This document shows positions 21,788 through 32,482 of a stretch of 64,000 nt of DNA, piece after piece; the stretch's first letter is position 1, and every line of letters begins with the position of its first letter. This stretch comes from Culex pipiens pallens. Taxonomy: Eukaryota > Arthropoda > Insecta > Diptera > Culicidae. The notes beneath the pieces are model-generated. The model was not told where the DNA came from. It searched no databases and saw only the letters and a program-made list of their open reading frames with translations. Location of the stretch: assembly GCF_016801865.2 (NCBI RefSeq), contig NC_068937.1, forward strand, positions 74,209,236 through 74,273,235, given 5' to 3'. The translations under genes were made by a program, and so were the position numbers.

Positions 21788-23111
21788 GCGGCATGAAGCC
21801 AGTCCGGGATTGGCTAAGTTTCTTGTAGAACTTACCCCGGGCGGAAAGTGAGTTGGTGGATATAACTTCGAACTATCTTGGCTTGTTTATTCGCATCTTG
21901 CTGTAAACTCCTCGAGTTATGACGACTTTTGAAACCGACTGCGTATCATGGAAAGTATATTCCATGATCATACTGCATTATCTACAGTTGATATTGAGGT
22001 GTTAGTGGTAGTTTTTTTGGACTTAGCAAAAATTTCGAAAATTTTATTTTTTCCAAAAATCTACCCGAACATTATGAAATGATTTCAAATTTATGCTGGA
22101 CTTAGAAAAATTAGCAGTCACTGACATAATTTTCAATTTCCGACACTTAGAATAATTTTCATGAGCTGATATTTTAAAGTTTGATTTTATTTATGCTGGA
22201 CTTTGAATTTTTTGTGAATATTTTTCAATTATTTACTTTTACAGAAAAAGCATTTTTTTGGGACTTAGAAAATTTTTGGGAGTTTGGAAACATGATAAAT
22301 TATTTTGATGTTTATTTTTGCTTTGAACCAAAATTTCGGAAAAATCGTCGAAATTACAGGAAATTTTCGTCCGATTTTTACAAAAACTTCAGTTTGTTCC
22401 TAAAATAATGTCCCTAACAAAACGTCTTCATTGAAATTTTGAAATTCGAAAGTTGGTTTTTAATAATTATTGATATACCCCCTACAAAAATCGTTCCGGC
22501 ACTTAGAAAATTTACGGGATCCGTATCACGACAAGATTTTTGGTAGAATTTATTAGATTTTCAGGACTTTGCGAAATTTTTGCTCTCAGCCAGTTGAATA
22601 TTTTTCAACATTTTGAAAAATTATTTTGATAGGCTTTTTGAAATTTTACTGTGGATTTTTGGACTTATGCAATTTTAGGAATATTTTCATAAACTTTTAT
22701 TTTTAATTAAAAAAAATGGAATATAGAGACTTTGGATTTTTCGTGATTTGGAAAATTATTGTGACATTTTGGCAATTCAACGCTTTCTCCACAATTTTTT
22801 AATGAGTTTTTAAAGTAAAATAATTTTTCAACTTTGAAAAATCTTGTTTTGATGTAAGTGCGTATATTCCTGCAATATTACTCATATTTGTGAAGAGGAA
22901 GAAGGGGGGGGGGTCTGAATTGTGGCGGGGTGCATTAAAAACCAATAAAATTATTTTTGGGATCAAAATCTACTTTATGAACTTGATATGATTTTTGGAA
23001 GATTTCAGTTGTTTGCTACTATAAACTCAACTTGATGTGGCATTGTTGGTCAAATAAACTCAACAAGATTTTTCGCAGATACGCCACGAACAATTTATGT
23101 TCGTGGCCATG
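21788..23111. other. AT-rich DNA with decayed repeat echoes
   Basis: No gene supported. Phrases such as GGACTTAGAAAATTTT and GATATACCCCCTAC (about 22470) echo the N1/N2 internal repeats, suggesting an old, eroded copy. At 23081-23104 a perfect hairpin (CCACGAAC / GTTCGTGG) sits next to the truncated retrotransposon. Confidence 0.45.
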
Positions 23112-24044
23112 TTCGGTTATCTCTTAACCATACCCTGGGGTGAACTTGACTTGTTCGTGTTTTTACGAACATGGGTAGATTTTTCCAAGATGCAACTTTC
23201 TGCCCGGGACGCGTTTCGTTGGAGCGATACAGCTGTTCCATGTCCCGAAAGAGATGGGTTTGCTGTCTTCGCAACTGTTTGTACGACTCCTTGTTCCCAC
23301 GGGTGTTGTGCAGCAGCCACTTGTCCCGCGCTGCTTTCTTCTCGTCCCAAATCGCTTGACATTCCTCGTCGCTGCGTTGATGGCTGCTTCCATATGGCTC
23401 CAGCAGGCCTCCAGAGGGGCTTCAGCGAGCTCACCCTCGTCAGGCAACGCAGCTTCGAGTTCCCGCGCGTACTGGGTAGCGACCTCATGATCCTTGAGTC
23501 GTTCCAGGTTATACCGCTGCGAGCGACGGTACCGGATCTTGTTGACCTCGGACAGGCGTTGGCGCAGCTTTGCCACCACCAGGTAGTGGTCCGAGTCGAT
23601 GTCCGCGCCACGGTAGGTTCTGACGTCGATTATGTCCGAGAAGTGCCGACCATCGATGAGAACATGGTCGATTTGCGTCTCCGTGTCGTTTGGTGATCTC
23701 CAGGTGTACTTGTATAGGGGGGTGTGCTGGAAGAAGGTACTACGTATGGCCATGTTTCGGGAGGTAGCGAAATCGATGAGTCGTAGGCCGTTCTCGTTCG
23801 TCTGCTGGTGGGCGCTGAACCTCCCAATAACCGGTCTGAACTCCTCCTCCTGGCCGACTTGAGCGTTTAAGTCGCCGATGACAATCTTGACGTCGTGTTT
23901 TGGACACTTCCTGTACTCGCGGTCAAGAAGCTCGTAGAAAGCGTCTTTGTCATCGGCGTCGCTTTCCATGTGCGGGCTGTGCACGTTGATGATGCTCAGG
24001 TTGAAGAATCGGCCCTTGATTCTCAACCGGCACATTCTGTCGCT
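23112..24044 (-). pseudogene. Non-LTR retrotransposon fragment: apurinic-type endonuclease
   Basis: Minus-strand frame with the ordered motifs of the LINE endonuclease: IINVHSPHMES, HDVKIVIGDLNAQVG (Asp/Asn active-site block), TWRSPNDTETQIDHVLIDGR and the C-terminal SDHYLVVAKLR (His/Asp catalytic pair). This enzyme nicks target DNA to prime reverse transcription. Texture and motif wording resemble the RTE (JAM1-like) group of mosquito elements (moderate confidence). Breaks: no N-terminus beyond about 24041, and a deletion with frameshift near 23395, after which the linker reads in another frame (WDEKKAARDKWLLHN). It is truncated near 23112-23160 before any reverse transcriptase. The RT fragment at 28.1-29.6 kb lies at higher coordinates on the same strand, the wrong order, so the two are separate copies. 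Confidence 0.83.
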
Positions 24045-24482
24045 CGCCATGGCGGAAGGCAATTATTATTGAAATTGAATGTACCTACAAATTTTGTTCG
24101 TGGAAAGGTAGCTAAGGGGGTCCCTTTTCGATATCTGTGACCTAGAAAATATTTCACCTAGGGATTTTCGATTTTTTGTCATTTTCAGTTTTTTAACTGT
24201 ATAAATGGAGGCGCACTGTACTTTTGGTTACTTTGCGGTTGCACATCACCTCCCTAATCCTTTTAATTGCAATGGATACTGATCAAAGGGGTCGTCCATG
24301 AAATATTTCACAATATTTAAGGCCTCACCCACCCTTACAACCCCCCCCCCCCCTCCTTCAATTTATTTAACAAAGACAATAACATTATTTTTAGTATGAG
24401 GCGTCATCCATCAAGTATGGCACACTAAAATCAGCAAAAAATAACACCCTCCCCCCAATGCCACACATTGTCACGCTGACTA

Positions 24483-24655
24483 CGCCACAATCTAAAGGTC
24501 GTCCGTTCGAATCCCGGGGTGGATGGAAGCTAAGGTGTAAAAAGAGGTTTGCAATTGCCTCAACAATTAAGCCTTCGGGCACCTAGTTTTGAGTAGGAAT
24601 CTCGCAATCGACAACGTCAAGGCAATGCTGTAGAGCGAACAATTTTATTTATTTA
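24483..24655 (+). mobile_element. Truncated copy of the dimeric SINE
   Basis: From TCCGTTCGAATCCCGGGG (a B-box-like GTTCGAATC) through GGATGGAAGCTAAGGTG to GTAGAGCGAA. It matches the second half of the SINE at 46326-46735 with a few changes. The 5' unit is absent. Confidence 0.8.
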
Positions 24656-24972
24656 GGCCTGATTTTTCAAATGTTTTATATAAATAATGCACTTGTTGTA
24701 CCTTATCCAGTAAAAACACAATGAACTTATTTTGCAGTATGCCGAGAATCGCACTACCTAACACTCGTCAGCCAAATCAACCGTAAATTTTGTTTCTTTT
24801 TCTGCTAATCGGTTGTGCTGAAATTAGTCGAGCTAGGTATATGCAACTAATTGTGTAAGGATACCAAGGGTACTGTAAATAGAAAAAAAAAATGAAAATT
24901 CAGGCTTAAAATATCTACAAAAAAGTTATTTGATGTTTGATAAGCTTAACTCATAAATCAAACATGATACAA

Positions 24973-26112
24973 CACGCAGAAAATTTCAGCATTATCAAAT
25001 TGATAAATAACATTATCAAATTCAATAAGTTTTGGTTATTGTTTTGATAACGCAAACTTTTCATTTTGATAAACTTTAATTGTCAAATCGATAAATTATA
25101 TTGTTCTTTTGATAAATTAAATTATCACTTGATTTCTCCTGTCGTACAAAACATAAACAAACAAATCAGCGAACATTTAGATTTATCGAGCGTACACAAG
25201 GAAATGTGTACCCGGTTTATAACAAAATTTCACCGATTATACGAGCGGTAAATCATTCTTTGTAGAAACAGGCATCTTCCAAACCTTGGTAATAACAAAC
25301 ATGTAGGGTAGGTCGGCAGAACAAAAACCGTAGCCGGCAAATATAAAACTGATGAGTAGCAGCAGAGGGCTGGCGTTGCAAAAGGAACCAGCGGTTCATG
25401 GTGGCAGGTTTGTGGTGAGTTGTTTTTATTAAGTGAAACTCTCGGAAGAACTCATTTATTGTGTATTTCAGATTTTCACCTGAATCAAGAAATTTACCAG
25501 GTTTATTTGGAGACCACCACATCGCTTCTGGCCCACTTTGGCCTTAGCATGTGATACGTTCTCAACCGAAGTCAACATGACGCGTTGATGATGCTCACGA
25601 TATCGGGAGAGTCGGCGCCTGTAGAGGCGGTTGGTCCTCCACGGAGGCTGATCTAGAGCTTGGAGATCCAAAAAAAACGGCTGAACCAACTTCGGAAGTG
25701 TTGATTAAATTCCGTTGTGCATATTTAGATTAGTGTAAATAAATCTTGAAATAAATTCAGTTCATTATGCAGCTTATTTTTGTTTGATTTGAAATAAAAA
25801 TCCTGGAAGAACCGGCTGCAAAATGGTGACAAATACAATTTTCATTTCGACAAAAGAAATTTTTGTTTTGAATATTATAACTTATCAAATTGACAAAATG
25901 TCTTATCGAATTGATAAATTTTGGTCTGACGTTTCTTCAATGACGTTTATCAATTTGATAATGTAGTTTATCAAAATGATAACTATGTTTTATCAAATTG
26001 ATAATAAAACTTATTGAATTTGATAAAATAAATTATTGGTTGCCAACCGATAATTTTATTTATCGAATTGATGGCAAAAACTTATCGTATTGATAATTCA
26101 TTTTTCTGCGTG
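24973..26112. mobile_element. N3: 1.14-kb TIR element with TTATCAAATTGATAA palindromes
   Basis: It starts CACGCAGAAAA and ends TTTTTCTGCGTG, flanked by AA on each side (24971-24972, 26113-26114). Both termini (about 24985-25130 and 25860-26100) are packed with TTATCAAATTGATAA-like palindromes. The central 450 bp is GC-richer and shows a possible intron on the plus strand (GTGAGTTG at about 25415 to TATTTCAG at about 25470), but no long ORF. Non-autonomous. Confidence 0.75.
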
Positions 26113-26620
26113 AAGGCATTGATTGAACTCAGAACTAAAAAAAGTAAAAATGTAAAAAAAAAAACAAATTACATAACGTGCCGGACTTTAAAGGGGGGGG
26201 GGGAGGGGTTGCGTGACAATGTGTGGCATAGGGGGAAAGGGGTTATTTTTTGCTGATTTTAGTGTGCCATACTTTATGGACGCCGCATACTAAAAATAAT
26301 GTTATTATCTTTGTTAAATAAGGGTTGTAAGGGTGGGTGGAGCCATACATATTGTGAAATATTTCATGGACGACCCCTTTGATCAGTATCCATTGCAATT
26401 AAAAGCATTTGGGAGGTGCTGTGCAACCGCAAAGTAACCAAAAGTACCGTGCGCCTCCATTTATACAGTTAAAAAACTGAAAATGACAAAAAATCGAAAA
26501 TCCCTAGGTGCAATATTTTCTAGGTCACAGATATCGAAAAGGGACCCCCTTAGCTACCTTTCCACGAAAAAACATTTTAGGTACATTCAATTTCAATAAT
26601 AATTGCCTTCCGCCATGGCG

Positions 26621-26892
26621 TGCAACGACGACGACTATTCAAAGGGCCGGGCCGTGTGTGTTGTTTTTTTCCTTGTTTCTGCTGCTTCGATCCGAGATCG
26701 GTCACTAATTCGCGCACTAATTACGCGATGTTTACGACCGACGGGGTCAGATTTCACCGGTAGCGCGTTCACTGGTAGTTCCGGCGGCAAATCCGTTCAC
26801 TTCGCGACGTGAAATACCGCGGTATCGCGAGTTTTGCGGCAAATTCCGGCGGAACGATCGGGAGTTCAACTTCGCTCCACAACGCACGCACA
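26621..26892 (+). other. GC-rich segment ending in a donor-like site
   Basis: 270 bp of CpG-containing sequence (e.g. GTTTACGACCGACGGGG) between FB3 and an FB2 arm, ending CACACG/GTAAGC at 26893. The small frame over it (26603-26812) has no recognisable domain. It may be a 5' untranslated exon or promoter, or the 5' region of a retroelement. Not resolvable by eye. Confidence 0.3.
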
Positions 26893-26904
26893 CGGTAAGC
26901 AAAT

Positions 26905-27407
26905 ACAGGTAATTTCAAATACTTAAAACTTTAAAATTCGATATCTCTGGAACGAAACATATTCCTTTCTGTCGATAAGTGATTCTTATGTAAAATCGGA
27001 CGGGGAATACGATGGTGAGGTCAAATTTAAAAAATAAATAGGGCTGTTTTGAGATACGGCCATTTAAAGTATACAATTGCGCAATACAGGTAGAAAAAAT
27101 ATGTTAATTTAAACTTTGATCACGGAAATAGATTTTACGTCCAATTTCCTTCAAAATTTAGTCTAAGACCGACCCTCTAAGATTTGTGGTTCCTGAGTTA
27201 TCGTCGTATGAAGATAGGGGTTCCGCTCCAAAATCGCCAAAAAGTCGAATTTTTGGGAGGGTACAAAAATGGAGGGGGTCCGATTTATGAAATTCGGGAT
27301 TTTTGCATGTTTTGATAGTCTCAACAGCTCTGCCAAATTTGAGCAGAATCGGAGATGGTAATTATCAAATTTGCATTTTTTCTTGCACACTTCAGGTGGA
27401 ATGACCC
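26905..27407. repeat. Single arm of foldback family FB2
   Basis: From AATTTCAAATACTTAAAAC to the tip GGTGGAATGACCC at 27407. It carries the same modules in the same order as 39740-40236 (CTGTTTTGAGATACGGCC, GACCGACCCTCTAAGATTTG, TTTTTGCATGTTTTG). No second arm follows, so it is a half element. FB1-type sequence (CTTCTTTGGGCATACCGAAG) continues from about 27417. Confidence 0.75.
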
Positions 27408-27990
27408 TTATGCAAAATGGCTTCTTTGGGCATACCGAAGGCACCAAAAAAGTTTCAGTCGGATTAAAAATTACAAAATGATTCAAAAATATCAGAATGA
27501 TAACAACAAAAAATAACTGAAAAATACACAAATAAAAATTATTTTGATTGACATATTTTAAAAACGAAAGCAATCAACCCCAGGTAGCTGCAATTCAAAC
27601 GGAGCTTGTTTGTAATTCCAATAATCATTATGGTCAGTGTAACAAACATGTTTGTTGTACGTACAAACATGTGGGGTTGAATTGGAGAATCTGGATAATT
27701 GCACTGAAGAAACTTTCAGAACTTGGTCCGGTAACCGGTTGTAGAACTCGACCATTACAATGTTTGTTCCTTCCGGGTTGAAACAAACGGTCCGATGAAT
27801 TTTAATGATTGATGTCCGTAATGGCCGTGCACTACTCTCGGTAGACGACGGTTTGTGCCGTCGTCTCCGGATCGACCGCTGGAAGGAATGCTTCGGTCGT
27901 CAACGCTGGGAGACCCTGGAATGACATTTTCCGGATTATTGTTTATGAAAAAGCAGACAACCATCGTTTTACCATCCTTCAAGAAAGATA
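27408..27990. other. FB1 scrap and unassigned sequence
   Basis: 27417-27470 is an FB1 arm piece. ACAAACATGTTTGT (about 27641) is a local palindrome. A minus-strand frame at 27755-28018 has no recognisable domain. No gene supported. Confidence 0.45.
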
Positions 27991-29754
27991 CACTCAAACC
28001 CCGGTGGTTTGACTCCAACTGTTGTCAAACGAACGGGGTCACTTTTTAGTTTGACATCCCTTTTAAACGGAGTTCTACTTACTTACTTTACTTTATCAGC
28101 AACAGGTCTATCGACCCAACGCTGAACTAATCGAAGATTTCCAGGATGCTCGATCTTGGGCCGCTCGTCTCCAGTCGCCTACAATGTTGGCCGCTCTTGC
28201 ATCTTCGTCGACTGCACACAGCCAACGCGTACGAGGCCTTCCACGAAGCCGACGACCGCGTCCAGGTTCGCTGCTGAATATCGTTTTAGCCGCCCGCTCG
28301 TCCGACATTCTGGCTACATGTCCAGCCCACTTCAGCCTGTCGTGCTTGATGACTTTTACGATATCAGCATGTTTGTAGTCTTGGTACAACTCGAAATTCA
28401 TGCACCTGCGCCACCGGTCTCCTACTTGCTTGCCGCCGAAGATAGAACGCAGGATTCTCCGCTCAAAGACCCCAAGTGCTCTCTGGTCAGCCTCCTTTAG
28501 CGTCCACGACTCGTGACCGTAAAGAGCTACAGGGAGTATCAAGGTCCTGTACAGCGTGATTTTCGTAGGCGTCCTTAGGCTGCGGGACCTTAGCTGGCTA
28601 CGAAGACCGTAGAAGGCCCTGTTTGCAGCACTAATCCGCCGTTTCACTTCGCAGCTCACATCGTTGTCGCACGTCACGAGTGTACCAAGATATACAAATT
28701 CATCCACCACCTCATATATTTCTCCATCTATTTCCACCTCCGAAACACCATCACCTGCACTGCCACGCGCTCTGCCAGCAACCAGATACTTGGTCTTGGC
28801 AGTGTTGATGGTCAGTCCGATCTTCGCAGCTTCCCGCTTGAAAGGGACGAACGCCTCCTCCACTGAACGACGGTCGATACCAATGATGTCGATGTCGTCA
28901 GCGTATCCAAGCAGCATGTGCGATTTAGTGATGAGTGTTCCGTTTCTTTGCACGCCTGCCCTTCGAGCAGCACCTTCCAACGCTATGATGAACAGTAAGT
29001 TCGAGAGAGCATCGCCCTGCTTCAATCCATCCAACGTAACGAAAGCTTCAGATGTCTCGTTAGCTATTCGCACGCTTGATTTTGCTCCGTCGAGCGTTGC
29101 ACGAATCAGTCTTATAAGCTTCGCCGGAAAGCCGTGTTCTACCATAATCTTCCAAAGTTCGTTTCTTTTGACTGAATCGTACGCCGCCTTGAAGTCGATG
29201 AACAAATGGTTTGTTTGCAGGTTGTACTCCCGGAACTTGTCGAGGATTTGTCGCAGAGTGAACATCTGGTCCGTCGTTGACCGACCCGCTCGAAAACCGC
29301 ACTGGTATTCGCCGACAAAGGTCTCGGTCATCGGTCTCAGCTTGCTCCACAGGATGCGGGAGAGTACTTTGTACGCTGCGTTGAGGATTGTGATGCCTCG
29401 ATAGTTGGCACAATCGAGTCTTTGCCCTTTCTTGTAGATTGGGGTGACGAGCCCGTCTAACCAGTCGGTCGGAAGCTGTTCTTCGCACCAAATGCGTAGG
29501 ATGATTTGGTGCAGAATCTCGGTCATCCGCGTACTCCCGTGCTTGAAAGTTCGGCCGGAAGTCCGTCCTTTCCCGCGGATTTCCCGGAGTTCACGGAGTT
29601 CACACACACTATTAAACGTTTGTTTTGATAGTGTGCGTGAGCGCCGTGTAAAAAGTGACAGTTCGTCACTTTTTAGTTTGACTTTGACCAACCAACGGGG
29701 TACAAACTAAAAAAGCGTCAAACGAAAAAGTGACCAACCACCGGGGGTTGAGTG
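27991..29754. mobile_element. TIR element with TA duplication, carrying a LINE fragment
   Basis: It starts CACTCAAACCCCGGTGG and ends CCACCGGGGGTTGAGTG, flanked by TA at 27989-27990 and 29755-29756. Inner repeats GTCACTTTTTAGTTTGAC occur near both ends. Apart from the LINE insertion (about 28076-29610) only about 230 bp belongs to this element. TA target choice suggests a Tc1/mariner-like mobiliser (family knowledge). Confidence 0.75.
28076..29610 (-). pseudogene. 5'-truncated non-LTR retrotransposon: reverse transcriptase
   Basis: The minus-strand frame (stop at 28108) encodes an RT with fingers/palm motifs in order: LPTDWLDGLVTPIYKKGQRL, NYRGITILNAAYKVLSRIL, FIDFKAAYDSVKRNELWKIM (first catalytic Asp), DGLKQGDALSNLLF and LLGYADDIDIIG (the YADD catalytic box). 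The C-terminal tail contains DRLKWAGHVARMSD and RGRPRTRWLCAVDED, typical of the RTE-type elements I know from mosquitoes. A one-base loss near 29545 shifts the frame just before FKHGSTR. Upstream sequence stops at about 29610, so endonuclease and ORF start are missing. The RT core itself is open for over 450 codons, suggesting a fairly young insertion. The 3' end carries a short TTAC/GTAA-type repeat (28081-28095) as seen at RTE tails. It is inserted inside a TA-flanked TIR element. Confidence 0.85.
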
Positions 29755-29756
29755 TA

Positions 29757-30115
29757 GCTGGACCAAAACTTCCACTCAGGGCTGAGCTATAGATTAGTCG
29801 AGGTTAGTCGTCGACTAACAAGTTCTTTACAAAAAATGTCGCCCTCCTTAAACAATTTAGCGCCCTATTAAATTTGTGAAATGGACAGAAGCCAGAAAGG
29901 ATTTTCGACGACTCGGCTTCTGGGGGTACAGGTAGTGGGTAGTAGGTAATGTAGGTAGTCAGGTAAGTTTTGCAAGGGGGAATTGCCCACTAGGGGAGAA
30001 GGGAGGATGAAAATTTAAAGGAATTAGGGAGAATTAGGAATTATTTTACGTAATGATGGGGGGAGGGTGGGTAGTGCGAAGGCTTTGTTAAGGTTCATAT
30101 TATTTTTTTTCATAT
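29757..30115. other. Dispersed-repeat scraps
   Basis: AGGGCTGAGCTATAGATTAG followed by GTTAGTCGTCGACTAACAAG (29778-29830) recurs at about 48301. A run of AGGTAGT/GGTAAT units lies at about 29930-29965. No gene. Confidence 0.45.
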
Positions 30116-30488
30116 GGGTCATTCCACCTGAAGTGTGCAAGAAAAAATGCAAATTTGAAAATTACCATCTCCGATTCTGCTCAAATTTGGCAGAGCTGTT
30201 GAGACTACCAAAACATGCAAAAATCCCGAATTTCATCCAAATCGGACTCCCCCCTCCATTTTTGTACCCTCCCAAAAAATCGACTTTTTGGCGTTTTTTG
30301 AGCAAAACCCCTATCTTCAAACGACGATAACTCAGGAACCACAAATCTTAGAGGGTCGGTCTTAGACTCAATTTTGAAGAAAATTGGACGTAGAATCCAT
30401 TTCCGTGATCAAAATTTAGATTAACATATTTTTTCTACCTGTATTGCGCAATTGAAAACTTTAAATGGCCATATCTCAAAACAGCCCT

Positions 30489-32397
30489 TGTAACCGGAGG
30501 CGGTCGGTCGGATCGCATTGGCGTAATTAAACGAATGGCTTAAGCGCCACTCCCAAAGGGAGACCATTCATCATGTGCTGCTTTGCCCAGCTATGAGACC
30601 CTGCCACAGGGCGGGTGTATCCTTGATGCCAAAATTTGCGATTGAGAACGATCCGACTCATCCGAGAACTCGGCGGTTAGCCGAGGCGCTACAAACGGAA
30701 GAAAAAGATCGCAAACTAAAAAAAATACTTCAGATCTAGAAAACAAAAGATTGTACTTGCCCCGTTCTTATCATCACAGGTAGAAAATCTCCCCAATCAA
30801 ATTTCCCCAGAACGCTTCAGAAGCCAGAATGGCGGAACCAAACAGAAAACTACCGCGAAAGTCGTGAAAAGATGCCTCAGAAAACATTAGAAAAAACCAC
30901 AAAATTACTCCAGAAACTCAAAAAAACGTATATTCAGGTTCGCATAATTTATTCAATACAAAAAAATACTTCGGGCCCTACGAGATTCGATCCACAGATC
31001 TTCAGCATGCTAGTCCTACACGGTACCTCGGTACCACTCGAGTTTTTCTGTCTCTCTACCTGTTCATTTGCAGTGCACTGCTTGGCTAGGGTGTGCGTTG
31101 GCTTGGGGGGCGAAATTCATTTGGGATCGCTATAATTCATTCACTGGGGGCTTGCGATCACGCAACATAACATGGGGGTGGCTTATGTTGCCCACGGGGT
31201 TGGCGGAAAAAGAACTGGCCAACGATCGATCATGCGCATGTCGGGGGAAAAAGTACTTACACGACCATGGTTTTACGTGTTGGTTGGCGATCCGGCGATC
31301 AGGTGGTGGCGCGCTTACAGCTTCGGCTACGGCGAGATGGTTCCGCCGGCGGCTAACAGCAGACGGGTTGGCACTAACGACGTGTGTTCGGCATCACTTC
31401 CGGTGTGCGGGGGCGCACCGGTGTGCAGCTAGGATGCTGCGATGATAGCGTCGGTTGCGACGACGGCGCGGATGCGCGCGGGAACTTGGTGTACCTAGGC
31501 CTCCACGAGGCCGTCCCGGTTCGGTCGGTTGGTGGTCGAGGGTTCGACCGCGGCGTGTGTTGACGGACGCCGCTCAGCTCGTGTGTTGACGGACGAGCTG
31601 CTTGGGGGTTCACCCCGGAACTTTGACCCCTTGATGGAGTCCAGAAGCGCTGGGTTGTCGGTTGGAGTGGTCGCTCTGCTACGGATGATGCCGGTTGCCA
31701 CCTGTGCCGAGAAGATCGCCCAACCAATTCCCCAAAAATTAGCCAACGCACTTAGGTAACCTCAATAAACTACGTTACCTGGAGTTTCAGGGTTTCAATC
31801 TGGTTCGCCACTACCCTACTCCTAATTCTACCACTAGCCGCGAGATCTAAAATAAAATTGCAGAATTAACCTCTGCCACTGAGACACTTCCACGACTTTA
31901 AACTACCTAACTCAAACGATTCCAAAACGGTCCTTCGACCACTCCTGCTTCCTCCACGATCAGGGTAAAAGTGACCGAGTCGAAGTCCTAGAACCCTCAG
32001 TAGAGGTGCAATTAGAACAACTTCGGTTCTCTAGAACTCGAGCAACATTACAATTGCAATAATTGCGCGAGTTTAGCCGAAGCATCTCTTAAGAATTTGC
32101 AATCTCTGACTGCCGAACTGGAGTGCATCGACCTCCCGTTCGAGTCAAAAAAGTGCTCTTGTCGCAAACTTTAGCATCTGAAGATTCTTCCTTCTTGTGC
32201 GGATCTCATAACAGGTCAAGGCAAAGTATTTTGAAAGTCTCCCATAAGGGGTGGCGCTCAACCCATGACATAATTAGGTCGAGGCGTAGCGCGAGAAGAT
32301 AAGCCAACCATAATTATGGCACGCTAAAATATTGGCGAATTCATCTTTTCTGTCTGCCGTTCTTGCGGCAGAGGGTTGTACTGATGGTACTGCTACA
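30489..32397 (-). repeat. 3' LTR (by element orientation)
   Basis: TG...CA-bounded LTR of 1909 bp. It has a GC-rich half (31080-31750) and contains a short internal duplication around GTGTTGACGGACG. It differs from the other LTR by, for example, CTTGGTGTACC where the other has an extra GTG. It is unusually long for a gypsy-type LTR. ORFs over it are present in both LTRs and are not convincing genes. Confidence 0.92.
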
Positions 32398-32414
32398 TCA
32401 TTCCCTACTAAATT

Positions 32415-32482
32415 TTCGAAAATTTGATTGGTTTGGAACTGAAATTGAAAATTTCTTACCCAAAACCAATCAAATTTTCGAA
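32415..32482. repeat. Perfect 20-bp hairpin beside the 3' LTR
   Basis: TTCGAAAATTTGATTGGTTT at 32415-32434 and its exact complement at 32463-32482, with a 28-nt loop. It lies just upstream of the 3' LTR on the element's strand, where the polypurine tract is expected. The purine-rich GTAGGGAATGA abuts the LTR. Confidence 0.75.

Larger units (their letters stand above)
24045..26620. mobile_element. Foldback element FB3 with about 430-bp arms
   Basis: CGCCATGGCGGAAGGCAATT at 24045 returns inverted, ending at 26620. The arms run to about 24478 and from about 26205, sharing ATATCGAAAAGGGACCCCCT and GGTCGTCCATGAAATATTTC. The outermost 10 bp, CGCCATGGCG, is itself a palindrome. The interior holds a SINE fragment and the N3 element. 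It abuts the truncated endonuclease fragment exactly at its left tip. No ORF of note. Confidence 0.8.

Noticed and set aside
23112..29610. A single LINE split into endonuclease (23.1-24.0 kb) and RT (28.1-29.6 kb)
   Set aside because: On the minus strand the endonuclease should lie at higher coordinates than the RT; the order is reversed, so these are two separate truncated copies.
30872..31751. Coding frames of 76-126 codons in the LTRs
   Set aside because: Present in both LTRs as overlapping frames on both strands with no conserved domain; explained by GC-rich LTR sequence.
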